A program made the translations under genes and the position numbers. Positions 43,854 to 52,802 of a stretch of 64,000 bases of DNA are shown piece after piece. Under the pieces are notes generated by a model, which saw only the letters and a list, made by a program, of their open reading frames with translations, did no database searches and was not told where the DNA came from. Origin of the DNA: Amycolatopsis sp. (GTDB lineage: Bacteria > Actinomycetota > Actinomycetes > Mycobacteriales > Pseudonocardiaceae); contig NZ_JAODNM010000124.1 of assembly GCF_025464955.1 (NCBI RefSeq), positions 62,001 to 126,000 on the forward strand. Direction: 5' to 3'. The stretch's first letter is position 1. Each line of letters starts with the position of its first letter.

Positions 43854-45848
43854 TCAACCAGTTCCCCGCAGCTGTCCGGCCAGCTCCACGAACGGCGCCA
43901 GTGCGTCGGGGTTGGCCAAGGCCTCCCTGCTCACCGCGCGTTCCGGAGCCACCCCGGACAGGATCTTCTTCACCGGCACCTCGCACTTCTTACCGTTCAA
44001 AGTGCGAGGAACCTCACTCACCACGACGAATCGATCGGGTACATGACGCGGCGAAAGGGCCGAACGCAGCTCCTTGCGCAACGCCGGTTCGATATCCGCG
44101 AGCTCTGCCCCCAGAGCGAGTACCAGGAAGCACAATAACCGCCCATCGGCGTTGCCCGCCGCCGAAGTGTCGATGACCAGCGAATCCGCAACCAGGTCGA
44201 AACCTTCGACGACCCGGTAGAACTCGGCCGTGCCCATCCGCACGCCGCCGCGGTTGAGCGTCGAGTCACTGCGGCCGTAGATGACGCTCGAACCCCGCGA
44301 CGTGAACCGGATCCAGTCCCCGTGCCGCCAGACGCCCGGGTACATCTCGAAGTACGCCTCACGCAGCCGCGAACCGTCCGGGTCGTTCCAGAAGAAGACC
44401 GGCATGGACGGCATCGGCGCGGTGACGACCAGCTCCCCGACCTGCTCGACCACGGCGTTGCCGGCCTCGTCGAACGCCGCGACAGCGGCGCCGAGCGTGC
44501 GGCACGACAGCTCCCCGAGCCACACCGGCAGGTCCGGCGCCGCCCCGACGAGTGCCGCGCACAGGTCCGTCCCACCGGACACCGAGCAGATCTGCACCCC
44601 CCTGCCGACCTCGTCGACGATCCACCGGAAGCCCTCGGCGCTCAGCGGAGCGCCGGTGGACCCGAGCGTGCGCAACCCCGTCAGGTCGTGGTCGGCCGAC
44701 GGCCGGATCTTCGCCTTGAGGCAGCTCTGGATGTACGGCGCGGACGTGCCGAAGTAGGTGACGCGGTGCTGCTCGGCCAGCCGCCACAGCACGCTCAGGT
44801 CGGGATAGCCGGGGTTTCCGTCGTAGAGGACGATCGTCGACCCGACGAGCAGCCCGGAGATCAGCAGGTTCCACATCATCCAGCCGGTGGTGGTGAACCA
44901 GAAGAACCGGTCGCCCGCCCCGAGGTCGTTCTGCAGCGCGAGGGCTTTGAGATGCTCGACGACGATGCCGCCGTGGCCGTGCACGATGCCCTTCGGCAGC
45001 CCTGTCGTGCCGGAGGAATACAGGATCCACAACGGGTGCGCGAACTCCACCGGTTCGAAGGCCGGCTCCGCGCCCGCGTTTTCCGCGAGAAGCGTGTCCC
45101 AGTCGAGGGTTCCGGCCAGGGTGCTGCCGCCCGCGTAGTCGATGAGCACGGTCGCTTCGAGTGACGGGATCTGCTCGATCAGTTGCGCCACGGTCGATCG
45201 GGTGTCGAATGAACGTCCATTGTAGACGCTGCCGTTGACGGCGATGAGCACCTTCGGCTCGATCTGTCCGAACCGGTCCGACACCGCGCGCACGCCGAAG
45301 TCCGGGGAGCACGAGGACCACACCGCGCCCAGGCTCGCCGCGGCCAGGAACGCCACCAGCGTCTGCGGGCAGTTCGGCGCCAGCGCGACGACCCTGTCCC
45401 CCTTCGACACCCCGAGCGCGCGAAGACCTGCCCGCGCGGCTGCCACCTGCGACCGCAACGCGCCGTACGTCAGCTGCCCGGATCGGCCGTCCTCGCGGTG
45501 GAAGATCACCGCCAGCTCGTCATCGGCCTTCGCCGCGCCCGCGACCCCGCCGGTGAGCGCGTGCTCGGCGTAGTTCAGCGTGCCGCCGTCGAACCAGGTC
45601 GCCGACGGCATGACGCCGGAGAGCACCTCGCGCGGCCGTTCGTACCAGCGGACACCGAGGAATTCGGCCACCGCGTCCCAGAACTCGGCGGCGCGGCCGA
45701 CGGAGAACGCCCATAACTCGCCGTAGTCACCGACTTCGACATCACGCTCAGTGCGCAACCACTGGCGGAACGCCTCGATCTTCGTATCGGCCACCCGGCT
45801 CGGCTCAGGCCGCCAGAGCACTTCCGGAGCATCGGCAGGGTGCGTCAC
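43854..45848 (-). CDS. Acetoacetyl-CoA synthetase
   Basis: 664 residues from ATG 45848. The sequence follows acetoacetate-CoA ligases closely: WFDGGTLNYAEHALTG, KGDRVVALAPNCPQTLVAFL, GAVWSSCSPDFGVRAVSDRF, P-loop LYSSGTTGLPKGIVHGHGGI, FFWFTTTGWMMWNLLISGLL, and C-terminal lysine in LNGKKCEVPVKKIL. It activates acetoacetate with ATP and CoA. Length matches the family (about 650). It sits alone, 39 bp upstream of the LPG-synthase-like gene on the same strand, so co-transcription is possible. Confidence 0.92.
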   Translation of the reverse strand: MTHPADAPEVLWRPEPSRVADTKIEAFRQWLRTERDVEVGDYGELWAFSVGRAAEFWDAVAEFLGVRWYERPREVLSGVMPSATWFDGGTLNYAEHALTGGVAGAAKADDELAVIFHREDGRSGQLTYGALRSQVAAARAGLRALGVSKGDRVVALAPNCPQTLVAFLAAASLGAVWSSCSPDFGVRAVSDRFGQIEPKVLIAVNGSVYNGRSFDTRSTVAQLIEQIPSLEATVLIDYAGGSTLAGTLDWDTLLAENAGAEPAFEPVEFAHPLWILYSSGTTGLPKGIVHGHGGIVVEHLKALALQNDLGAGDRFFWFTTTGWMMWNLLISGLLVGSTIVLYDGNPGYPDLSVLWRLAEQHRVTYFGTSAPYIQSCLKAKIRPSADHDLTGLRTLGSTGAPLSAEGFRWIVDEVGRGVQICSVSGGTDLCAALVGAAPDLPVWLGELSCRTLGAAVAAFDEAGNAVVEQVGELVVTAPMPSMPVFFWNDPDGSRLREAYFEMYPGVWRHGDWIRFTSRGSSVIYGRSDSTLNRGGVRMGTAEFYRVVEGFDLVADSLVIDTSAAGNADGRLLCFLVLALGAELADIEPALRKELRSALSPRHVPDRFVVVSEVPRTLNGKKCEVPVKKILSGVAPERAVSREALANPDALAPFVELAGQLRGTG

Positions 45849-45884
45849 ACGCTGATCTTATCCGCCAGGTCCGACACTGAGGGG

Positions 45885-46526
45885 TTAACGCAGGTGCGCG
45901 TCGAACCAGTTCAGCGTCCGCTGCCACGCTTCGGCCGCCGCGCCGGGATCGGCGTCGAAGCGGTGGTTCGCCCCGGGGTACCGCACGACGTTCGTGACAA
46001 CCCCGGCAGACGCGGCCGCGTCACGGAGGCGCTCGACGTCGAGCGCACCGGATTCGTCCCCTGCGTCGCCGTAGATCCCGAGCCACGGGCTGGTCAGCTT
46101 GCCCGCGATTTCGACGAGCGCGGGCAGCTCGCTCACGCCCTGGCCGCCGACGCTGACCGCGGCACCGAGCTTGCGGTGCGACGCGACCACGAGCGCCGCA
46201 CTGCCGCCGAGGTCGAACCCGACCACGCCGAGCAGGTCCGCCTGCACGCCGTGTTCGACCAGCCAGGCGAGCGTGCTGTCTGTGGCGTCCAACACATCCT
46301 GCTGCGTGAGCCCATGATCCTCGCCGACGCCTTCGATATGCGGCGCGACCGTCAGCCAACCCTCCCCCGCCAACCCCGCGACCAGCAGGCGAACCCCGTC
46401 CGTCACGCCTTCGCCCTCGTGGAGAACCACCAGGCCACCCCGGATCGACCCGTCCGGTTCGGCGAAGGTGAGGCGCAGTGAGCGGCCGTCCGCGCGCGTG
46501 TAGTCATCGGTTCGGGTCAGCGTCAT
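45885..46526 (-). CDS. Dienelactone hydrolase-family protein with Asp at the nucleophile position
   Basis: 213 residues from ATG 46526. It has the alpha/beta-hydrolase plan of dienelactone hydrolases (GGLVVLHEGEGVTDGVRLLV, WLTVAPHIEG, LTSPWLGIYGDAGDES, YPGANHRFD). The nucleophile elbow reads GVVGFDLGGSAALV, where the family normally has G-F-C-x-G-G, so aspartate replaces cysteine. Acid (GIYGDAGD) and histidine (ANHRF) positions are kept. It may be inactive as a lactonase, or use Asp as haloalkane dehalogenases do. It is divergent from the aminotransferase gene. Confidence 0.8.
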   Translation of the reverse strand: MTLTRTDDYTRADGRSLRLTFAEPDGSIRGGLVVLHEGEGVTDGVRLLVAGLAGEGWLTVAPHIEGVGEDHGLTQQDVLDATDSTLAWLVEHGVQADLLGVVGFDLGGSAALVVASHRKLGAAVSVGGQGVSELPALVEIAGKLTSPWLGIYGDAGDESGALDVERLRDAAASAGVVTNVVRYPGANHRFDADPGAAAEAWQRTLNWFDAHLR

Positions 46527-46653
46527 GCAGCTACTCAACCACCGCCGGGTAATCAGGAGAAGGCCTGGACGCGGGCGTATACGGTGAGAGCAATCTCTCG
46601 GCGACCCGCTTCGAGCCCTTCGAGCACCCTTCGAGCACTGAGGAGTCACCCAC

Positions 46654-47718
46654 ATGTCCGGTGTGTCCGCTGTCCCGACACGCGCCGATCTCGTTTCGCT
46701 GCCGGCTTACGTGCCGGGCCGCACCATTCCCGGCGCCATCAAGCTCGCGAGCAACGAGGTCCCCGGTGGACCGCTGCCTTCGGTGGTCAAGGCCATCACG
46801 GAAGCGGCGTCCTCGGTCAACCGCTATCCGGACACCGGCGCACAGGCCGTCGTCGAGCGCATCGCGCGCGAGTTCGACGTTTCGCCCACCCAGGTCGCCG
46901 TCGGTTGCGGCTCGGTTTCGCTGTGCCAGCAACTCGTGCAGTCACTGTGCGCGCCCGGGGACGAGGTCATCTTCGCCTGGCGGTCGTTCGAGGCTTACCC
47001 GATCGTGACGCAGGTGGCGAACGCGACGGGCGTGCGCGTGCCGCTGACCGCGGGACACGAGCTCGACTTGGACGCGATGCTGGCCGCGATCACCCCCAAG
47101 ACCCGGCTGATCTTCGTCTGCACGCCGAACAACCCGACCGGGACGGTCATCCGGCGCGCCGCGCTCGAACGATTCCTCGACGCCGTGCCGGAAGGCGTGC
47201 TCGTCGTCCTCGATGAGGCGTACTGGGAGTTCGTCACCGATCCCGATGTCACCGACGGGCTGGAGTACGCGCGGACGCGCCCGAATGTGGCCGTGCTGCG
47301 CACTTTCTCGAAGGCGTACGGACTCGCCGGGCTCCGCGTGGGCTACGCGGTTGCGCCGGAAGCAGTGGCTGTCGCGCTCCGCAAGGTGTGTGTGGCGTTC
47401 AGCGTCAACGCGCTCGCGCAGGCCGCGGCCATCGCGTCACTCGACGCCCGTGACGAACTTATGGCACGGTGCAAGGAGATCGTCGCCGAGCGCACGCGTG
47501 TGTACGACGCTCTCGTCGAGGCCGGCTACGAAGTCCCGGAGACGAACGCGAACTTCGTCTGGCTGCCGCTGGGCGACAAGGCCACGGCGTTCTCGGAGCA
47601 CGCGCTGGACCACAAGGTCGTCGTGCGCCCGTTCGCCGGTGACGGCGTCCGCGTCACGATCGGCCACCCCGAGGAGAACGACGTCTTCCTGACCGCCGCC
47701 CGGAGCTTCGCGCGGTAG
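46654..47718 (+). CDS. pat: Histidinol-phosphate/aromatic aminotransferase
   Basis: 354 residues from ATG 46654 with GAGGAG upstream. A PLP aminotransferase fold I with LASNEVPGGPLPSVVKAITE, NRYPDTGAQAVVERIAREF, FVCTPNNPTGTVI, VVLDEAYWEFV and the PLP-lysine in TFSKAYGLAGLRVGYAVAP. It matches the actinobacterial Pat branch (aromatic aminotransferase) better than the HisC of the his operon, as no his genes are near. Three TTCGAGC repeats lie just before the start (46611-46637). It converges with the TSUP transporter, stops 1 bp apart. Confidence 0.85.
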   Translation: MSGVSAVPTRADLVSLPAYVPGRTIPGAIKLASNEVPGGPLPSVVKAITEAASSVNRYPDTGAQAVVERIAREFDVSPTQVAVGCGSVSLCQQLVQSLCAPGDEVIFAWRSFEAYPIVTQVANATGVRVPLTAGHELDLDAMLAAITPKTRLIFVCTPNNPTGTVIRRAALERFLDAVPEGVLVVLDEAYWEFVTDPDVTDGLEYARTRPNVAVLRTFSKAYGLAGLRVGYAVAPEAVAVALRKVCVAFSVNALAQAAAIASLDARDELMARCKEIVAERTRVYDALVEAGYEVPETNANFVWLPLGDKATAFSEHALDHKVVVRPFAGDGVRVTIGHPEENDVFLTAARSFAR

Positions 47719-47719
47719 G

Positions 47720-48481
47720 TCACTTGAGCACCAACTGGACGACGGCGGCCACGCCGACGACGACGATCACGCCGCGAAGCACGACGGGCGAAAGCCGGCG
47801 GCCGATCTTCGCGCCGAACTGGCCGCCGAGCGTCGAACCGATGGCCAGCCACAGCACCACCGGCCAGCTGATCGGTGCCACGAACGCGTAGATGGTGCCG
47901 GCGACGACGTTCACCACGGCGGCGAGCGCGTTCTTGACGCCGTTGAGCCGCTGCATGGGTTCGGACAGCATCATGCCCATCACGGCCATCAGCATCACGC
48001 CCTGCGCCGCGGTGAAATAACCGCCGTAGACGCCGATCAGGAACACGAAAAACAGGAACAGCGGTCCGCCCAGATGGGCTTTCGTCTCGGACTCACGTCG
48101 TTTCGCGACCCAGTTCGACACGCTGGGCTGCACGATCACGAGCACCACGGCAAGGCCGACGAGCACCGGCACGATCGTTTCGAAAGCGTTCTTGGGCAAC
48201 GAAAGCAGCAGGATCGTCCCGCAGATCGCGCCCAGGAACGACGCGACGCCATAGCGGACGACCTGCGGCCAGAACCCGGTCAGTTCGTGGCGGTACCCGA
48301 TCGCGCCGCTGATCGTGCCCGGCGCCAGCCCGATCGCGTTCGACGTCGTGGCCGTCAACGGTGAGTAGCCGAGCGCCACCAGCACCGGGAACGTCACCAG
48401 CGTGCCCGAACCGACGACCGCGTTGATGGTGCCCGCCCAGATTCCCGCGACCACCATGATCAGCGCGTGCCACCAGCTCAT
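47720..48481 (-). CDS. TSUP-family transporter (TauE/SafE type)
   Basis: 253 residues from ATG 48481. Eight or so hydrophobic segments, beginning WHALIMVVAGIWAGTINAVV GSG. The family signature G-x-x-AG-x-x-NA-x-x-GSG is met (GIWAGTINAVVGSG), repeated in the second half as ALAAVVNVVAGTIYAF. These carriers export or import sulfite, sulfoacetate or related anions; the substrate here is unknown. It follows the MFS gene by 9 bp, so the two are probably co-transcribed. Confidence 0.88.
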   Translation of the reverse strand: MSWWHALIMVVAGIWAGTINAVVGSGTLVTFPVLVALGYSPLTATTSNAIGLAPGTISGAIGYRHELTGFWPQVVRYGVASFLGAICGTILLLSLPKNAFETIVPVLVGLAVVLVIVQPSVSNWVAKRRESETKAHLGGPLFLFFVFLIGVYGGYFTAAQGVMLMAVMGMMLSEPMQRLNGVKNALAAVVNVVAGTIYAFVAPISWPVVLWLAIGSTLGGQFGAKIGRRLSPVVLRGVIVVVGVAAVVQLVLK

Positions 48482-48490
48482 CCACCGAGC

Positions 48491-49819
48491 CTAAGCACCC
48501 CCGGCGTCCGCCGCGACGTGGATGTGACCAGCGCGATCCCGGCCGAGCAGCCCGCTCAGCACCGCACCGGCGACCATCACCACGCCGATCGTGACCAGCC
48601 CCCACTTGCTCGACCCGAACAGCGACGTCATCCAGCCGACCCAGTACGGGCCGAGGAACCCGGACAGGTTGCCGATCGAGTTCACCATCCCGATCCCGCC
48701 GGCGACCGCCGCACCGGAAAGGAAAGCGGGAAGCAGCGTCCAGAAACACGGGAAGGCCGCCATCAGCCCGATCGCGCAAGCGCACAATCCGGTGTAGCCG
48801 AGCCAGGGCATCGAGGTCAGGAACGCCGAGATCGTCAGCGCCGCCCCGCCGATCGCCATCGGGCCGACCGTGTAGCGCACCGAGCGGCCGGCATGGTCGC
48901 ACCGCCTGCCCCACCAGATCATCGCGACCGCACCGATCACGTACGGCGCCGCGGTGAGCAGGGTGACGGTGAAGTTGTCCTTGATCGCCAGGCTGGCCTT
49001 GAGGATCGTCGGCATCCAGAAACCCAAGCCGTACAAGCCGAACGCCAGCGCGAAGTACACCAGGCCAAGCCCGATCACCCGCGGGTGGACGATGGCTTTG
49101 CGGACCGTCAGGGGATTGCGTGCCGCCGTCGCGGCGTTTTCCGCGGCGAGCGTGGTGTCGATCCACTCGCGCTCGTCGCCGGTGAGCCACTTCGCCTTCG
49201 CCGGCTTGTCCGGCAGGAACCACAGCAGCAGGAAACCGAGCACCACCGACGGCAGCCCCTCGGCGATGAACAGCCACCGCCAGCCGCTCAGGCCGCCCAC
49301 GCCGTCGAGCTTGAGCAGCAGCCCGCCGAGCGGTGCGCCGAGCGCGGTCGACAACGGGATCGCGACCATGAACAGCCCGGTGACCGTGCCTCGGCGCGCG
49401 GCCGGAAACCAGTACGTGAGGTAAAGAATCATGCCGGGGAAAAAGCCCGCTTCGGCGACACCGAGCAGGAATCGCAGGATGAAGAAGCTGGTTTCGCCTT
49501 GGATGGCCGAACAGGCCGCCGCGACGATCCCCCAGACGACCATGATCCGCGCCATCCACCGGCTGGCGCCGACGCGGTGCATGACCAGGTTGCTGGGCGC
49601 GTCGAGCAGGATGTAGCCGAGGAACAGCAGTCCCGCGCCGAACCCGTACGCCGTCGCGGAGAGCCCCAGCTCCTTGTTCATCGTCAGCGCGGCGACACCG
49701 AGGTTGGTGCGGTCGAGATAGGCGAAGAAGTAGCAGACGGCCATCAGCGGCACGAGCCTTCGAGTCGCCTTCCCGAGTGCGCTGCGGGCGATCGGGTTGT
49801 CGGCGATGACGTCAGGCAT
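48491..49819 (-). CDS. MFS transporter, anion:cation symporter (ACS) family
   Basis: 442 residues from ATG 49819. Twelve membrane segments. The ACS signature is visible: RLVPLMAVCYFFAYLDRTNL near the start and RFLLGVAEAGFFPGMILYLT in segment 4. ACS members import carboxylates such as tartrate, phthalate, glucarate or 4-hydroxyphenylacetate. It is divergent from a FadR-type regulator whose promoter has a TGGT-AGA-ACCA operator, so expression is probably induced by the carboxylate. The substrate is not deducible. Confidence 0.9.
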   Translation of the reverse strand: MPDVIADNPIARSALGKATRRLVPLMAVCYFFAYLDRTNLGVAALTMNKELGLSATAYGFGAGLLFLGYILLDAPSNLVMHRVGASRWMARIMVVWGIVAAACSAIQGETSFFILRFLLGVAEAGFFPGMILYLTYWFPAARRGTVTGLFMVAIPLSTALGAPLGGLLLKLDGVGGLSGWRWLFIAEGLPSVVLGFLLLWFLPDKPAKAKWLTGDEREWIDTTLAAENAATAARNPLTVRKAIVHPRVIGLGLVYFALAFGLYGLGFWMPTILKASLAIKDNFTVTLLTAAPYVIGAVAMIWWGRRCDHAGRSVRYTVGPMAIGGAALTISAFLTSMPWLGYTGLCACAIGLMAAFPCFWTLLPAFLSGAAVAGGIGMVNSIGNLSGFLGPYWVGWMTSLFGSSKWGLVTIGVVMVAGAVLSGLLGRDRAGHIHVAADAGGA

Positions 49820-49851
49820 GGGCCCGGACGCTAACAGAGCCTCCGGTCCAG

Positions 49852-49862
49852 TGGTAGAACCA
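49852..49862. promoter_or_regulatory. FadR/GntR-type operator
   Basis: TGGT-AGA-ACCA is a perfect palindrome matching the T-GT-N3-AC-A consensus of FCD-domain GntR regulators. It lies in the 76-bp gap between the divergent MFS and regulator genes. A second near-palindrome CTGGTACC follows directly. Confidence 0.75.
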
Positions 49863-49895
49863 ATCTGGTACCCCTGACCGCGGAAACCTGGCAAG

Positions 49896-50636
49896 ATGCA
49901 GGCCGTGTCGGGCCGAGATGAGCACCAGAGCGTCCATGAGGTGCGCTCCGAGCAGGTTTGGAGCGCCACGGTCGACCACCTGCGCACTCTGATCGATTCC
50001 GGCCAGCTCCCGGCCGGCTCGCGGTTGCCCGCCGAGCGGACGCTGTGCGACCAGCTCGGGATCAGCCGGGGCTCGCTCCGGCAGGCTCTGCGCGTGCTTG
50101 ACTCGATCGGTTACGTGCACATCCGAGCCGGCTCCGGCACGTACGTCCGCGACGACGACGAAGCCGGCGAACAGCCGCTCCGGACGTGGTTCTCCGAGCA
50201 CGAACAGCTGGTGGAAAAGCTGTTCGACCTGCGCACGGCCGTCGAACCGACGTTGGCCGAGCGGCTCGCGTACCAGCACACCCCGCGGGTGGTGAGCAAG
50301 CTGGAGAACAACGTCGCCGAGATGGAGCAGGCCGCCGCCGACGGCGACATGCTGCGGGTCATCGCCACCGACGCCGAGTTCCACCGCGTGATCGCCGGGA
50401 ACGCGGGCAACGACGACGTCGCCGACCTGCTGCGGTCCGTGCTCTCCCTCGTTGGCGAGGAACGCCGCGCCGCGCTGCGCCTGCCGGGCCAGATCCGCAA
50501 AGCCGTGAACGAGCACCGCGAGATCCTCGACGCGATCCGCCGCTCCGACCCCGCCGCCGCCCGCGAAGCGACCCGGAAACACCTCGTGGACGCGAAAACC
50601 TACGTCCGCGACTACACGTCCACTGCGGAGGTCTAG
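49896..50636 (+). CDS. GntR/FadR-family regulator (FCD domain)
   Basis: 246 residues from ATG 49896. GntR winged helix at residues about 22-90 (VWSATVDHLRTLIDSGQLPA, LPAERTLCDQLGISRGSLRQ, YVHIRAGSGTYV). The FCD ligand domain follows with metal-binding histidines and Asp (LFDLRTAVEPTLAERLA, DAEFHRVIAGNAGN, VNEHREILDAIRRSDPAAAR). It probably represses itself and the divergent MFS transporter until a carboxylate binds. Confidence 0.92.
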   Translation: MQAVSGRDEHQSVHEVRSEQVWSATVDHLRTLIDSGQLPAGSRLPAERTLCDQLGISRGSLRQALRVLDSIGYVHIRAGSGTYVRDDDEAGEQPLRTWFSEHEQLVEKLFDLRTAVEPTLAERLAYQHTPRVVSKLENNVAEMEQAAADGDMLRVIATDAEFHRVIAGNAGNDDVADLLRSVLSLVGEERRAALRLPGQIRKAVNEHREILDAIRRSDPAAAREATRKHLVDAKTYVRDYTSTAEV

Positions 50637-51130
50637 CGCTGTTCGAAGACCTGATCGACGAACTTGTGGAGCCGGGTTTCGAGCCGGGAGACGTGGTACT
50701 CCAGTGAGCCGGACTCCTGGGGCTGGATCGCCTCGGACTTGAGCTCGCGGCGGAGATAGCGCGAGCAGGCCAGGTTGGAGCACGCGTACGTGCCCAGCGT
50801 GTTGCCTTCGCGCCCGGACTTGCCGGCCCGCGGCGCGGAGAACAGCGTGATGTCCGACTGGACCTGCACGGTCTGGCAGAAACCGCACATCGCGCTCTTC
50901 GACCGGCTCGTCGGCTGGGTGGCCGCACGCAGCGCGAGGCCGACCGGTTCGCCCTGGTGCCAGACCACGAGATACGCACGGTTGACGGCTCGCGGGTCGC
51001 GCCAGCCGAAGTAGTCGAGATCCGCCCAGCGCGTCTCGTCGAAATCCGCCGGGAACGTCAATCCCTTCGCCTCACCGCGCGAACAGTTGACGAACGACTT
51101 GCGGATCTCGTCTTGGCCGAGTGGCTCCAC
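50633..51130 (-). CDS. FBP-domain zinc-finger protein (FusB-like C-terminal domain)
   Basis: 165 residues from ATG 51130. The C-terminal treble-clef zinc finger (SAMCGFCQTVQVQS, then GTYACSNLACSRYLR) is that of elongation-factor-G-binding proteins of the FusB/FBP family. The N-terminal part (YFGWRDPRAVNRAYLVVWHQ, VGLALRAAT) is the usual actinobacterial extension. In Gram-positive relatives such proteins free EF-G from fusidic acid; the role in actinomycetes is not established. Its stop overlaps that of the FadR-type gene by 4 bp. Confidence 0.85.
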   Translation of the reverse strand: MEPLGQDEIRKSFVNCSRGEAKGLTFPADFDETRWADLDYFGWRDPRAVNRAYLVVWHQGEPVGLALRAATQPTSRSKSAMCGFCQTVQVQSDITLFSAPRAGKSGREGNTLGTYACSNLACSRYLRRELKSEAIQPQESGSLEYHVSRLETRLHKFVDQVFEQR

Positions 51131-51237
51131 TGGACTGCCTTGCTACTGGGGGAGAAGGTTCGACGCGAGGGTAACCACCACCCGGGCGTGGTGGCCACGC
51201 GTTTTCCCCGCACGCGCCGACGCCATACGATCATCGC

Positions 51238-52719
51238 GTGCGCAGAATCGTCCGGCCCGGCAGGTTCCGCCTGGTGCTGCGCACGAGTCTCGGGTTCGCC
51301 GCGCTCGGGCTCGGTTCGAGTGTCGCGGGCTCGGGCGTGGTCGCGCTGCTGCTCGTCTTCCAGGGCATCCCGAGCGAAATCGGCGGCCGCGGGTGGATTC
51401 TCGGGGTCTCCGCCGCCGTATTCGTCGCGCTGTCGCTGCTGATCGGTTCACTGTGGACGGCGTGGCTGCAACGCCGGACGGTCGTCTGGTTCATCCTCGG
51501 CAGGCCGCCGACACAGGCCGAAGCCCGCCGCGCGCTGCGTCTCCCGGTCGACATGGCGATCGTCAGCGGCACACTCTGGCTCATCGGCGCCGCCGTGCTC
51601 GGCGGGCTCGCGTGGGGCCTGGCTTCGAGCGTCGACGCGCTGGGGATGACGCTCATCATCGTCCTCGGTGGACTGACCACGGTCGGGCTCACCTATCTCG
51701 CCGCGGAATGGGTGGCGCGCCCGGTCATGACGATGGCGCTGGCCGTGGCGCCGCCGAAGGGCTCGCTGCCGGTCACCGTGCTCACCCGGCTGATCCTGAC
51801 GTGGGCGCTGGCCAGCGGGGTGCCGCTGGTCGGGGTCCTGCTGGTCGCGACCTCGCCGGACCTGGGCACCGGCGATCACACGTCCAGCCTGGTCATGCTG
51901 TCGGTGATCGGCCTGGTCGTCGGCGCGCTCGGCACGGCGCTGCTCGCCCGCGCGGTGGCGTCACCGCTGCACCGCCTGCGGCTCGCGCTGGACACGATCG
52001 CCCACGGCAGCACCGACGTCTCGGTGCCGGTGGACGACTCCAGCGAGATCGGCATGCTCCAGACCTCGGTGAACGACCTGGTCGCGGGCCTGCGCGAGCA
52101 GGAGCGGATGCGCGACCTGTTCGGCAGGCACGTCGGCGCCGACGTCGCGCGGCACGCGCTCGAGTACGGCGCTTCGCTGTCCGGGGACGTCCGCGAGGTG
52201 ACGGCTTTGTTCGTCGACGTCGTCGACTCGACGGCCCTGGCCTACCGCACGCCCCCGGAGGAGCTGGTCGACAAGCTGAACAGGCTGTTCACCAGCGTCG
52301 TCGACGCCGTCAGCGCCCGCGGCGGGCTGGTCAACAAGTTCCAGGGCGACGCCGCGCTGTGCATCTTCGGCGCGCCGACGCGGCTGGCCGACCCGGCGAC
52401 GGCGGCGTTGTCGGCCGCCCGCGCGATCCGCGACGAGGTGCGGAAGGCGGGCGAGCTCGACCTCGGGATCGGGGTCGCGAGCGGCCCCGTGTTCGCGGGA
52501 CAGCTCGGGACGAGCAGCCGGTTCGAGTACACCGTCATCGGCGACGCGGTGAACGAGGCCGCGCGCCTGACCGAGAGCGCGAAGTCGGTCCCGGACCGGA
52601 TCCTCGCGAGCGACTCGGTGATCGAGGCGTCCGTCGAGAGCGAGCGCGTCCACTGGGCCCGGCACGGCGATCTCCACCTGCGCGGCCGCCAAGAACCCAC
52701 CATCACCTGGTCCGACTAG
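51238..52719 (+). CDS. Membrane-bound class III adenylate/guanylate cyclase with HAMP domain
   Basis: 493 residues from GTG 51238. Six membrane segments fill residues 15-245. A HAMP linker follows (SPLHRLRLALDTIAHGSTDV, EIGMLQTSVNDLVAG). The cyclase domain has both metal aspartates (ALFVDVVDSTALAY and KFQGDAALCIFGAP), the substrate lysine in LVNKFQGD, and EYTVIGDAVNEAARL with the transition-state Asn/Arg. The layout equals the mycobacterial Rv1318c-Rv1320c/Rv3645 type. It makes cAMP in response to a membrane signal. It stands alone. Confidence 0.93.
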   Translation: MRRIVRPGRFRLVLRTSLGFAALGLGSSVAGSGVVALLLVFQGIPSEIGGRGWILGVSAAVFVALSLLIGSLWTAWLQRRTVVWFILGRPPTQAEARRALRLPVDMAIVSGTLWLIGAAVLGGLAWGLASSVDALGMTLIIVLGGLTTVGLTYLAAEWVARPVMTMALAVAPPKGSLPVTVLTRLILTWALASGVPLVGVLLVATSPDLGTGDHTSSLVMLSVIGLVVGALGTALLARAVASPLHRLRLALDTIAHGSTDVSVPVDDSSEIGMLQTSVNDLVAGLREQERMRDLFGRHVGADVARHALEYGASLSGDVREVTALFVDVVDSTALAYRTPPEELVDKLNRLFTSVVDAVSARGGLVNKFQGDAALCIFGAPTRLADPATAALSAARAIRDEVRKAGELDLGIGVASGPVFAGQLGTSSRFEYTVIGDAVNEAARLTESAKSVPDRILASDSVIEASVESERVHWARHGDLHLRGRQEPTITWSD

Positions 52720-52768
52720 GACGTGGGCACTTTTGTACTTTTGTGCCCTGCTTGAGCTCTCAACGATC

Positions 52769-52788
52769 GCAACTCGCCGTCGAGTTGC
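52769..52788. repeat. Palindromic intergenic repeat, single unit
   Basis: GCAACTCG-CCGT-CGAGTTGC, the same 20-bp palindrome as at 9.3 and 10.4 kb, lies between the convergent cyclase and KAS III genes (stop codons 83 bp apart). It may serve as a shared terminator-like hairpin, but there is no T-run. Confidence 0.85.
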
Positions 52789-52802
52789 GGTGGCGCTGGC
52801 GC

